Shown here: positions 44,901 through 54,874 of the stretch, one piece after another
Position numbering within the stretch: position 1 is the first letter of the stretch
Layout of the letters: each line of letters begins with the position of its first letter
Assembly: GCA_036245525.1 (NCBI GenBank)
Contig: BTPG01000004.1
Span: 235,759,973 to 235,823,972 of the forward strand
From: Semisulcospira habei
Lineage: Eukaryota > Mollusca > Gastropoda > Semisulcospiridae
DNA: 64,000 nucleotides
Direction: 5' to 3'
Translations under genes and position numbers: made by a program
The notes under the pieces: generated by a model
What the model was told of the DNA's origin: nothing
Databases searched by the model: none
Seen by the model: only the letters and a program-made list of their open reading frames with translations

Positions 44901-47145
44901 CTCCCGTCTGCTTTCTCTACCTATTTTTCAGACAAAATCCAAAATCTGCGCGACACACTCGACACCCTGCCTCCTCCGCCTTGCCCTCCTGACCCCACCT
45001 TTTCCGGCACTCCCCTCTCGTCCTTCCGCCCCGTCTCTCAGGATGAAGTCCTCAAGACCATAAAGTCCATGCCCTTCAAAACCTGCGAACTTGACCCCCT
45101 CCCAGCTTCTCTCTACCGTGACGGCCTTCCAAAACTTCTACCCTTCATTACCAACATCATCAACGCATCTCTAGAAAACGGCTCCGTCCCCGATATCTTC
45201 AAGTCCGCCATCGTCCGTCCTCTCCTCAAAAAACACAACCTCGACCCAAACGAACTCAAGAACTATCGCCCAGTCTCCAATCTCTCTTTCCTGTCCAAGC
45301 TTCTTGAGAAGGTTGTTCTCAACCAGCTCAACCTCCATCTCACCGACAACAACCTCCTCAGTCCATTCCAGTCTGCCTATCGCAAACATCACAGCACTGA
45401 AACAGCCCTTCTACATATCTTAAACGAGCTGCTTCTCTCCACCGACTCTGGCAACATCTCCCTTCTTACACTACTCGATCTCTCTGCCGCCTTTGACACT
45501 ATAGACCACTCTATCCTCCTCCACCGACTCCACCACTCCTTCGGCATCACCGACTCTGCTCACTCCTGGCTTCTCTCCTACCTCTCCGACAGACAGCAGT
45601 CCGTCACCATCAACGGCGTCTCTTCCAACCTGGTAACGCTCTCCTGCGGAGTTCCACAGGGATCCGTCCTGGGCCTGGTCCTTTTCACACTCTACACCTC
45701 TCCTCTGTCCAACATCATCCAGTCTCACCGCATACACCACCACCTCTACGCTGACGACTCACAACTGCAAGACAATGACAAACTCGACAACACTCAGTCA
45801 CTACTGACTCGCACGGCTGACTGCTACGAAGACGTGAAAAACTGGATGACAGCAAACAAACTGAAACTGAACGACGACAAAACGGAAGCCATGCTGGTAG
45901 GCACTCGCCAGAAACTCTCCCAGCTCCCTCCCTCTCTCCACCTTCAACTCGATAGCACCCTCATCTCCCTCTCTGACTCGGCCAAGAACCTCGGCGTCAT
46001 CCTCGATTCCTCTCTGTCCATGACCAGCTTCGTCTCTGCCACGACCCAGGCATGCTATTTCCACCTCCGCCGCATCAGTCAGATAAGAAAATACCTCACT
46101 ACCGAAGCTGCCACCAAACTTGCTGTCTCTCTCATCTTATCTCGCATCGACTATTGCAACTCTCTCCTTTCCGGTCTCCCTCACTCCACCATCTTCACTC
46201 TCTAGCGCGTCCAGAACAATGCTGCTCGCCTCGTCCTCAGAAAGAAAAAATCCGACCACATCACACCCCTGCTCAAACTCCTCCACTGGCTCCCAATCCC
46301 CCAACGCATCCAATATAAAGTTCTGTCTCTCTGCTACAAATCCCTGAACAACTGCGCTCCTGCCTATCTCTCTAACTTACTTCACCCCTACACACCTTCC
46401 CGCTCTCTCCGCTCTGCCTCCGACCCTCTCCGCCTCTACATCCCTCGCACCAAACTTAACACTTTCGGCCCCTGCTCCTTCTCCGTCTACGGTCCATCCA
46501 CCTGGAACACTCTCCCACTCTCTCTCCGTCAGAAACACTCTCTCTCCTCCTTCCAGTCCGCCCTCAAAACTCACCTCTTTCAACAGTTTTAGCACTATAT
46601 CACCACACTCCCCACCCCAAGCTGACCGTCGTAATGTATTTCACTGTTTGTGGTACGTGAGTCATTGTCTAAAGCGTGCACATGCGTGCGCGAGTTGTGA
46701 GTGTGCGCTTAGAGTTATAATTATTATAAGATAAGCGCATTATAAATACCGTAATTATTAATTATTATTATTATTATTACTTGATCACTCAATTTTACAG
46801 TCTTTGGCAATGATTCTGGAACAGGACCTTCATACGGAAGAACCAATGATTCAAAATCAGCATACACTACAAATGGTAGCTTTTGCTGATTCCCATAGTT
46901 CTTGAAATATACTTGACTACCAGGATCTGGATACTTAAGTACTGTTTGTATATCATCAGCTGACCTACAGTGCAAGACATGTTTATGTGCCACTGCAATA
47001 GAGGAAAACCTTTGTAAACATCTCTTACACACGTCCTGTTTTCTACCATATTTTGACACATGATTATGAATTAGTCGTGTCATACTCCTAATAATTGTGT
47101 AGTGATCTCCTATTAATAACATGTCAACATGTTTATTTTCTGGCT
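41874..47145 (-). pseudogene. Polinton-like protein-primed DNA polymerase B, broken by frameshifts and a LINE
   Basis: On the - strand from high to low coordinates: exonuclease motif YADFES (about 46865-46848); then a LINE insertion (46780-44246); SDGQHTDPVIYRG resumes directly; DHDHITGRYRG (about 43990-43945); HNLKEYDSH (about 43895-43868); polymerase motif A as DANNLYG (about 43178-43158); motif B as NNACFGKTME (about 42720-42690); motif C as YTDTDSM (about 42425-42405); and an end at 41874. Frame breaks occur near 43605, 43185, at a T-run 42543-42563, near 42220 and near 42045, and a C-run at 44011-44029 inserts glycines. The N-terminus is missing because the frame runs into another L2 fragment at about 47145. 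Convergent with the integrase, overlapping by 45 bp. Confidence 0.85.
44246..46780 (+). mobile_element. L2-clade LINE, 5'-truncated, inserted in the Polinton-like polymerase gene
   Basis: It starts inside the endonuclease (PTHRLGHTLDWIIT, then LPSDHFAIL) and includes RT (45069-46205: NYRPVSNLSFLSK, LDLSAAFDTIDH, GVPQGSVLG, YADDSQLQ), then an in-frame TAG at 46203-46205 followed by the rest of the C-terminal domain to 46592 (WLPIPQRIQYK, STWNTLPLSLR). Frames also break near 44851. The 3' end has GCGCTTAGAG and an ATT-repeat tail up to 46779. The polymerase frame resumes on both sides, so the insertion is precise; no clear target duplication. Confidence 0.9.
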
Positions 47146-47149
47146 GCCC

Positions 47150-48370
47150 ATTGAACGGAGGGAGCGGGAGGGAGTGTACAGTTGAAGAAGATCAGCGAGG
47201 CAGGGGTAGAGTAGTTAATAGTTTTGTAGCACAGACAGGCGATTTTGTACGAGACTCGTTGTTTGACTGGTAGCCAATGAAATTTATCTCAGGATAGGAG
47301 TGATGGGCTGATGCTGTCAGGCGTGGATGATAAGATGTGCAGCACAATTCTGAACTCACTGCAATTTCTGAATGAGAGACCGAGGGAGGCCAGCTAAGTA
47401 ATCAATTGCAGTAATCAATGCGGGACAAGACTAAAATGATGACCAGTTTGGTGGCAGATTCAGTGGTGAGGTAATGACGGATAGAACTGATACGTCTTAA
47501 TTCCAGAAAAGCAATTTTTTCAGACATGATTTATATGGTCTTTCATTTGAAGATCTTTATCAAGAAAAATGCCAAGATTGCGAACTGAATCAGAAAATGG
47601 AATAGGTGCGTCACAAATGTGCATTGAGTCAGGAGAATAGGGCAGCAGTCGAGAGGCACCAACAAGAAGAGCTTCTGTCTTGCCCTCGTTTAACTGAAGT
47701 TTATTTTCACACATCCAGGACTTAACATCTGAGATACAGTTCTGAACATCTGAAATAGCCTGACTGGAGCTGTTTGGAGGTGCAGATTTCGGAAGTTGTG
47801 TATCATCCGCACACATGTGATGATCCGTTGAATGTGATGCGATAACCTGAGACAGAGGCTGAGTGTACGGCGTAAATAGAATAGGGCCCAGGAAGGAGCC
47901 CTGGGGGACCCCAAACTCTAGCGCAGCAGCTTCAGAAAGAGCGTTCTTGACAGAGACGTTAATCTGACGGGAAGACAGATAAGAGTAGAACTTACCAGAA
48001 ATACCAAAGTAGTTTTCTAGACGCTGGAGCAAGATGGAGTGGTCAATGGTGTCAAACGCAGCTGATAGGTCTAACAGGGCACGAACTGAGCTCTGGTTTT
48101 CATCATAGGCACTTACTAGGCCATTAACGACACAGAGGAGAGCAGTTTCAGTACTGTGCCCAGCACGTTAAGCAGACTGAAGTGGATGGATGAGATTGTT
48201 TGACTGTAGATATTTAGTGAGCTATGTCAGAACGACTATCTCAAGAACTTTGGACAGAAATGGTAGGTTTGAAACAAGGCGTTAGTTCTTTAGCTGGTTG
48301 GGGTCAAGATTCGACTTTTTCAGGAGAGGTTTGACAACGGCTGATTTGAATTCTGACAGAAAGACGCCTC
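47150..48370 (-). pseudogene. L2-type LINE fragment, inverted, truncated at both ends
   Basis: On the - strand: EFKSAVVKPLLKK (about 48350), LSAAFDTIDHSILLQ, FGVPQGSFLGPILF, CADDTQL (catalytic CADD, usually YADD), KLQLNEGKTEALL, and DLLQLYTPSRSLRS at about 47190-47150, where it meets polymerase sequence with no LINE tail. It belongs to a different subfamily from 44246-46780. The missing 3' end suggests deletion or rearrangement at this junction. Confidence 0.75.
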
Positions 48371-48598
48371 AATCGAGGGACTGATTTTTGGACATGTTTA
48401 AGCCTTTATTGGCCAAGGGCTGCCTTCATCAGCGTGCTGACCCTTTTGTTTTTGTTGACTGAGTAAACCTTTGTTGTTAGGTTTTATGGTAGTTTGTTTT
48501 GTGGTTTATTTTGTATTCTTCAAGAGGATGTACTCTCGCTCACACTGTAACTTGGAAAGGCTAGTGGAGAATCAGCGTGTTCTTTTCATGTCGTGTCC
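48371..48598. other. Unassigned junction DNA
   Basis: No gene. Contains CCAAGGGCTGCCTTCATCAG, whose complement looks like sequence often seen near Penelope-type elements, but one motif is not enough to call one. Confidence 0.3.
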
Positions 48599-48960
48599 TT
48601 AGTTTTGATTGTTGGTGGGACAATTCCGTGGTTGTTTGTGGTGTTTCGGGGTTCCGTCTAAGTATTCGAGCGCCCGTTGATCAACGATGTCGTAGGCGTA
48701 CAAAGCTTTACGTATCTGCCCTCTTTAAAATATACGAAGAGGTATTCCAGTTGTTTCCTTGCTCCCTTGTCTCTGCAAAGGCCCATGAAGTAGACCCATT
48801 TAAAGAACGTAGGTTTCAGTCCATTGGAAAAGATGAATGCGGCTAGTAGGATTGTTTGAAAGTGTGGGAGGTTTTTCGTCCTCATGTATTTTCTTTTTTT
48901 CCCCACCCATGTGTGTGCTGGTCCTATGATGATTTCATAGTTCAAAAGTCTGGCGGTTTT
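48599..48960 (-). pseudogene. Polinton-like small gene H: unfamiliar protein, one frameshift
   Basis: On the - strand the region has TKNLPHFQTILLAAFIFSNG, KWVYFMGLCRDKGARKQLEY and FKEGRY; a one-base break near 48700 leads to YAYDIVDQRALEYLDGT and a stop at 48601-48599. A (Y)AYxxxxxxxEYLxG ending recalls uncharacterised invertebrate proteins, from memory only. It reads in the same direction as the polymerase, so it may be the far-end gene of the Polinton-like element. Confidence 0.4.
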
Positions 48961-49279
48961 TCTGTTTCTGGTTGATTCCGTTTTCTTTTCCCGGGAAGAC
49001 AGAACAATCACAGATTCCAATAACGAGATGGAAGACAGAACTATTGCAGAGGATGGCAGAACCACGCTACGTCAAAAGTACGACGACGCCGAGAACTGAA
49101 GACGGAACGAGAGGCAGACAGAAGATCGTGAAACGAGACTGAGAAGGAGCCGGCCGCAGACGAAACGACCTCTGGCCACAACCACCGTCACCAACGCTGG
49201 ACAAACAGGTGAGTGACCTTTTTGTGTCATCGCTACAGTTTTGATTAAGGGCCAGCAATATTTTGTATTTGTAGTGAAA
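48961..49279 (+). other. Gypsy leader, right part
   Basis: Purine-rich DNA with GAAGACAGAAC and GGATGGCAGAAC motifs that resemble the leader after the left LTR (22615-22665). It runs to the gag ATG at 49280. Confidence 0.5.
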
Positions 49280-50187
49280 ATGGCAGAAGAATATGTAGGA
49301 AGACCGCACCCATTTGATCCGGTGTTGACCGCATTGTGCAGTCAGATACAGGGGATGTCATCCGCTGTTAACGCACAATCCATTTCACAGCTGATCCCCA
49401 CCTTCAATGGAGATCAGAAAAAGTGTGCAGAATGGATGACAAAAATAGAACAATATGCTGCACTTTGGAATATTTGAGAGGAAAGCCTTGATCGCATATC
49501 AGGCGAGTAGTGGGGCGGTGAGCGACTTTATTGGTCGATTTATTCAAACCAACGGGAACAATAGTTGGGGAGAACTGAAAAAACAGCTCAGTAACGGTCC
49601 GATTCGGTGAGTTCAGGGATGACCCACAGTATGCACTGACCCTTCTACAGAGAGCCCGACAGGGGAAGGATGAAAGCGTTCCGCTGTTCGCAGAAAGATT
49701 GATATCGTTAGGGGAGGAAGCGTTCCCTGACGAGGATGGTCCAATTAAAGACAGGCAACTGATAGCCTGCTTTCTAGATGGACTTACGCATGACCACTTA
49801 AAAATGAAAGTCATGCGGGAAGCGCCAGCCACGTTAGAGCGAGCCATAAGCATAGCCGTAACAGAACAGAATTTTCGGCAAATGTTTGATCTTAGAGTGA
49901 AACAGAAAAGTACTGTGACCAAATCCACAGTAGACCAGTGTCGCAGGGATAGGGAAGAACCCATGGAAGTGGATCACTCTAGAGATAGGGGGTGTTTTCA
50001 ATGCGGTTCACCACGCCACAAGGCACGCGATTGCAAGGCTAGGCGGATAAACGCAGTCGGTCAGCAAAAGTCGTCTTTGTCACAGCAAAGGTATCAACAC
50101 GTGCGGTGTTGGCGATGCGGGGGTTACGGCCACCGACAAAGAGAATGTAGGGCTAGGCCGATAGGACAGGAGCGACAGGAAAACTAG
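49280..50187 (+). pseudogene. Gypsy gag (capsid-nucleocapsid), two frameshifts
   Basis: It starts MAEEYVGRPHPFDP. The N-terminal frame stops at 49475-49477, the middle continues in another frame (YQASSGAVSDFIGRF) to about 49605, and the third frame runs to 50187: RQGKDESVPLFAERLISLGE, then two CCHC zinc knuckles, CFQCGSPRHKARDC (about 49993-50034) and CWRCGGYGHRQREC (about 50107-50148). Gag packages the element RNA. The breaks are single-base shifts. Confidence 0.85.
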
Positions 50188-50219
50188 AACGTTCTGCACC
50201 ACGAGAAGCCGGTGAGCAG

Positions 50220-52305
50220 AACGGGGGAAACAGTAGATCCTTTAGCATCAACTTAGCGGGGAGTCCAAAATGCATAGTCTTTAAGGTAGGAAGTCAAAAG
50301 TTTAGAAGTCTCATAGATACGGGGGCGGAAGTATCGTTGATTAGCAAGAAGTCGTATGAAAAATTGCAGAACAAGCCAACTTTTTTTTAGAGAAAAGAAG
50401 TGTATCGCTACAGTCAGTCAGTGGAGAAGCGCTAGGAGTCAGCAGTATAGAACTGGACTTCAAAATTGAAAAGCAGTCGTTCAAACATCGTTTTTATGTA
50501 GTGAAAAAGATGAATAGAAATTTCATTTTGGGAAACGATTGGCTCGATAAGAACGGAGCACGCATCTATTTTGATTTGAGAAAGGTTAGGGTCGGGAATG
50601 CGTATGTACCTTACGAACAAGACATGCACATATCTTCGTTAGTCAGAGTACACAAGACGAGAGTATTGAAACCACACAGCGGAGATTTGTCAGGTCAGAA
50701 TAAAGAGTACACAGTACTTCAGTAAAGAAGAATGTTTAGAAGTCTCTGCGACAGATAGGGGGTTTGTTGCAGAAGAGCCAGGACTATCTGTGATGAGCGG
50801 GGTAGTGAGAAACAAAGGGTAGGACATTTCCTTTGTTAGTTGTGAATCACACCAACAAAACTTTCAGGCTAAAAAGGGGATGTGTGGTAGGCAGGGCAAA
50901 CAGCGTAAGTCAGGTAGAGTCAGTGTCTAACAGAACGGAAGAACGAGAAGTCGCTTCCATTGATCTGACAGAAATCGATGCGCCTGACGCAATCAGGTCC
51001 ACAGTCACTAAACTGGTATCGGAGCATTCCGATTTGTTCGCGAGTAGCGATCTGGACTTAGGGCGCACCAACACTGTCAAAATGAACAGACACTGGGGAC
51101 CACGCTCCAATAAGGGTGAAGCCTTACCGCGTTCCTTTGCAGGATAGAGAGATAGTAGACAAAGCAGTAGATGAGATGTTAGAGGCAGGGATCATCAGGA
51201 GATCAATGTCGCCATGGTCTTTCAGTTTAGTAGTGGTATGACCAAAAAAGATGGTTCAAAGAGGTTGTGCGTTGACTTTCGAAAGCTAAACGAGATTACT
51301 AAGAAGTCGTCGTATCCACTACCGCTCATAGACGATATTTTGTCCTTGCTGGGGAAGGCAAAATATTTCACAAGGTTAGATATGAAATCGGGATACTGGC
51401 AGGTAGAGATGGCGGATCAAGAGAGTAGTGAGAAAACGGCTTTCGCTTGTCACAAGGGACTTTTTGAGTTTGCAGTCATGCCGTTTGGACTTTGCCAGGC
51501 ACCCAGTGTGTTCATGCTGTTGATGAACACAGTGTTGATGGGGTTAGAAGCATTTTGTTCGGCATATATGGATGATATTCTCATCTTTTCCGAAACCAAG
51601 GAACAGCATTATCAGCACATAGAGGATGTGTTCGGTAGACTCAGACAACAAAACTCAAGTTGAAACTGAAGAAATGTCAGTTCTTCGCCGAGGAAACACA
51701 GTACCTAGGGTTTGTGATAGGGAAGGAAGGAGTCAAACCAGACCCAGAAAAGGTGTCAGCAATTCGGACATTGCCGAATCCAACATGTATAAGGGAGTGT
51801 CGCAGTGTCATTGGAATGATGTCATACTATCGCAGGTTCACACACAACTTTTCTGAGATAGCCGAACCTATCATCAATTTGACAAAGAAATTTGCCAGAT
51901 TCAAATGGTCTGATCAGTGTCAACAGGCGTTTGATTTTCTCAAACAAAGTTTGTCAGTAGTTCCCTTGTTGGTATATCCGGACACGAGACGTCCATATGT
52001 ATTGTACACGGATGCTAGTGACGCATGTATCGGGGCGTGTCTGACGCAAGAAAGTGAGGACAGCACAGGACAAGACAGAAAAGCCTATTTACTTTCTGTC
52101 TCATAGGTTGAGCCAGAGCCAGAAGAAATGGTCTACCATAGAAAAGGAAGCATTTGCAATCCATTATGCATTACAGAAGTTAGACCACTATTTGCACAAT
52201 GCGCAATTCGTTGTTCGCACAGATCACAAACCGTTAAAGTATCTCTTAGAGTCACCTATGCAGAATAAGAAGATTCAAATGTGGGCGCTAGGGATCGCAG
52301 GGTAG
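50220..52305 (+). pseudogene. Gypsy pol part 1: protease, reverse transcriptase and RNase H, several frame breaks
   Basis: Protease active site LIDTGAEVSLI at about 50310-50342. RT core from 51240: [35 protein letters not shown] and catalytic YMDDILIF (about 51565). RNase H from about 51970: YTDASDACIGACL, then after a break STIEKEAFAIHYAL and VVRTDHKPLKYLL to 52305. Breaks lie near 50388, 50722, 51095, 51235, 51658, 52080 and 52303. The order PR-RT-RH-INT is that of Metaviridae-type (Gypsy) elements. Confidence 0.85.
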
Positions 52306-52424
52306 AACTGCACTATAGAGTACATTCCAGGGCGACAGAATGTGTTGGCTGATTTGTTGTCTAGAGTGCCGCAAACAGACGAAAGGAGTTAGTATCAGAA
52401 GAGACGGAAGAAATAGTTACAGAA

Positions 52425-53777
52425 GTGAGCGACAATGCGTTCCAGATAGGGGTGATTAATTCCAGTCAGTTTAAACCAAAGCAGTTTGCAAATTGTCAGA
52501 CGGATGATCCAAGAGAAACCGAGCCTTTAGAAAAGGTAGAGGTGACAGGGTTCGATATGATCACGGAGCAAGACAAGGATCCAGACATTGTTAAGTTGAA
52601 AGAGCAGCTACTGAACGAGGAAGCACCGGCCAGTGAAAAAAGGAGGTATTTGTTCATAGAAGATGTCTTGTATTTCTTGTCGAATATTGACGATGATCCA
52701 GTAGCGAGATTAGTGGTGCCATGCCATTTGGTGGAGCATGTCGTAAACCAGTATCATGACGGAAATGGGCACATGGGCCTTGACAAGACTTACGACACCA
52801 TCAAACAGAAGTATTTTTGGCCAAACATGTACAGGGGGTTGAACGAGTACATAGGCGTTTGCATTACCTGTCAGCAAAGGGTTTTGCAGAAACAGAAAGT
52901 CCTAGTGCAGGAAATGGACGTTCCTCCATATCCGTTTGCGAAGGTTAGTGTAGACATACAGGGTCCATTCCCTACTAGTCTGTCCGGGAACAAGTACATT
53001 TTAGGGTTTGTTTGCCATTACAGTGGATATCCAGAGTGCTTTCCAGCACCAGATAAGTCGGCAGAAACTGTTGCTCAAATCTTGATGGATGAGATAATTC
53101 CTCGACACGGCTGTCCTTTGCAGGTGGTTACCGATAATGGCACAGAAAACGTCAATCGGATCATGAGGGAGGTTCTCAGTGAACTAAACATAGATCATGT
53201 CTTGACGAGCTATTATCATCCACAGTCTAACGCTAAGGTAGAAAGATTTCATCGTACCATGAATGATATCATGTCGAAGAAAATACAGGAGGATATCCAA
53301 ACGTGGGATTTGCACATCAATCATGCGTTATACAGGGTTAGCGTTTCAGAAACGACTCGGTGCTCTCCATTCTTTCTACTGTATAACAGAGATCCAGTGT
53401 TACCATTAGATAACATACTGAGACCTAGACGGAAATATGTCGGAGAGGACCTTCATAAGGTAGCCTTGGAACAACAGCACAAATTGTTCACCCAGGTGCA
53501 CCAAAGGATAAAGAAATCACAGAAGCGGGGGGCAAAGTATGCAAACAGACAGGTCAAAAGTGACGAAATCAAAGTCGGGGACCCAGTGTACTATAAAAAT
53601 AATCAAAGGAAAAACAAGCTAGACGGCAAATGGAAACCTTACTATAGAGTGGTCGAGCAAACCACCCCAGTAACGTACAGGATCAGGAACCAATTGACTG
53701 GTGAAGTAGTTAAAGTGCATGCAGAGCACATAAGACTCGCTAAATTAGATGAGTGGCCTAAACCCTCAGCGGATTAG
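52425..53777 (+). CDS. Gypsy pol part 2: integrase
   Basis: An open frame of 450 codons. The N-terminal zinc-binding domain has YHDGNGHMG (about 52750) and CITCQQ (about 52860). The catalytic triad is Asp in VSVDIQGPF (about 52953), Asp in VVTDNGTEN (about 53132) and Glu in AKVERFHR (about 53241). The C-terminal part has GDPVYYKNNQRKNKLDGKW and a YRIRN ... HAEHIRL end, typical of Gypsy integrases. It was probably translated as part of a Gag-Pol polyprotein. Confidence 0.88.
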   Translation: MSDNAFQIGVINSSQFKPKQFANCQTDDPRETEPLEKVEVTGFDMITEQDKDPDIVKLKEQLLNEEAPASEKRRYLFIEDVLYFLSNIDDDPVARLVVPCHLVEHVVNQYHDGNGHMGLDKTYDTIKQKYFWPNMYRGLNEYIGVCITCQQRVLQKQKVLVQEMDVPPYPFAKVSVDIQGPFPTSLSGNKYILGFVCHYSGYPECFPAPDKSAETVAQILMDEIIPRHGCPLQVVTDNGTENVNRIMREVLSELNIDHVLTSYYHPQSNAKVERFHRTMNDIMSKKIQEDIQTWDLHINHALYRVSVSETTRCSPFFLLYNRDPVLPLDNILRPRRKYVGEDLHKVALEQQHKLFTQVHQRIKKSQKRGAKYANRQVKSDEIKVGDPVYYKNNQRKNKLDGKWKPYYRVVEQTTPVTYRIRNQLTGEVVKVHAEHIRLAKLDEWPKPSAD

Positions 53778-54127
53778 GCCCCTCAGGAAGACTAATTATG
53801 CGATAGCACCGGAAGACAGCTCTTCCAGTGACAGCGAAGATCAGTGTAGGCGGCTTACCTTCAAGAGAAAGTTGGATCAAAAGACAGCGTAGAGAACGTG
53901 AGAACTCGTCTTCAGAAGACGACATACCTCTCATGGAGTTAGCAAAAAGGGTTAGACGCCAGAAGAGAAGACAAACAGTCGAAGCAGAATCGGCTGATGT
54001 TAGCTCGGGCGAAGGCACATCAGATAACTCTGATGATGATAGGATAAAGCATGTGGACGCAATCCTGCCTAAGTCTAGGAGTAAAGGAGTGAGGCGGTTA
54101 TTAAAGGCTATAGGAGATCTACTTTAG
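53778..54127 (+). other. Charged pol C-terminal extension or third ORF
   Basis: Two overlapping frames: one continues pol with EDSSSSDSEDQ; the other (53828-54127) has RRQKRRQTVEAESADVSSGE and ends LLKAIGDLL. It is rich in Ser/Asp and Arg/Lys and has no membrane or signal segment, so no envelope gene is supported. Confidence 0.45.
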
Positions 54128-54874
54128 GCTTCATTTAAAATGCAACTCTCAAGTGGTATTGAGAGAGGATCAATCAGGAAATCGTGCAGATAATGCAGTT
54201 TTGGGAGTATGAATATACGACTACGGGTGTAAATTACATTTTGTAGACGTGCAAGATGAGGTTCGTCCTCTGTCTCATGATATTGGGTTTAGCAGATAAC
54301 GTTTATAATTTGTTAGTAATGGCAGTAATCATGTCAATAGTAGGCAAAATAGTGGGAGTAGCCCGATATTTTGCTTTGTTAAAAGCTGGCCCTTTATCGA
54401 GACTGGCTTAGGCGATGGCATAGTGAGGTCACTCGACCTACACTGGACCCGGGATCGGTGGCTACAACTGTGGCGGACGACAATGACGTCTACGGAGCAG
54501 GTGCCTCCGCACTGATGATGGAAGACAGGGTGGAACTGAAGACGACATCGCCAGTCGTGAAATTCTACCCGGCCTTGAAATGAGGCGACCTATGAGGTGG
54601 ATGAATTATGTTGGGACTGTGAGCGCAACGGTGCGCATGAGAGACGAACAATTTCAGTGTTGACAATGAACTCTTTCTCTTTTATTTTATATTATGTGTA
54701 TTTGAATGGAATAAGTCTTGTTATAATTGGACAAGATATGACGGACCGATTTGAAATGTATTTGATTGTGTAATGATGTGGAATTATATTGTTATGTCCC
54801 GAAGTGTAAACCCTCCTGAACAAGATAGAAAAATAATCCTGAACGGGATGTATTTTTCTCGGGTTAGGGAGGAA
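54128..54874 (+). other. Gypsy 3' untranslated region with polypurine tract
   Basis: No ORF recognised. GGGTTAGGGAGGAA at 54861-54874, directly before the LTR, is the likely plus-strand primer tract. Confidence 0.6.

Larger units (their letters stand above)
38463..48960. mobile_element. Decayed Polinton/Maverick-like element with a reduced gene set
   Basis: The pairing of a retroviral-type integrase (+ strand, 40922-41918) with a protein-primed-type DNA polymerase B (- strand, 41874 to about 47145) is the hallmark of Polintons. On the integrase side lie five small genes; beyond the polymerase lies one more (48599-48960). I recognise no major or minor capsid, packaging ATPase or cysteine protease. 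Two L2 LINEs (44246-46780 and about 47150-48370) disrupt the polymerase side. Several genes are frame-broken. Terminal inverted repeats and the 6-bp target duplication were not found, so the ends are approximate. Confidence 0.7.

Noticed and set aside
48380..48450. Penelope-like element signature
   Set aside because: Only one short motif resembles sequence near such elements; no reverse transcriptase or GIY-YIG domain of that class is seen.
53828..54127. Envelope gene of the LTR element
   Set aside because: The product is short, highly charged, and lacks a signal peptide, membrane helix or glycoprotein-like cysteines.
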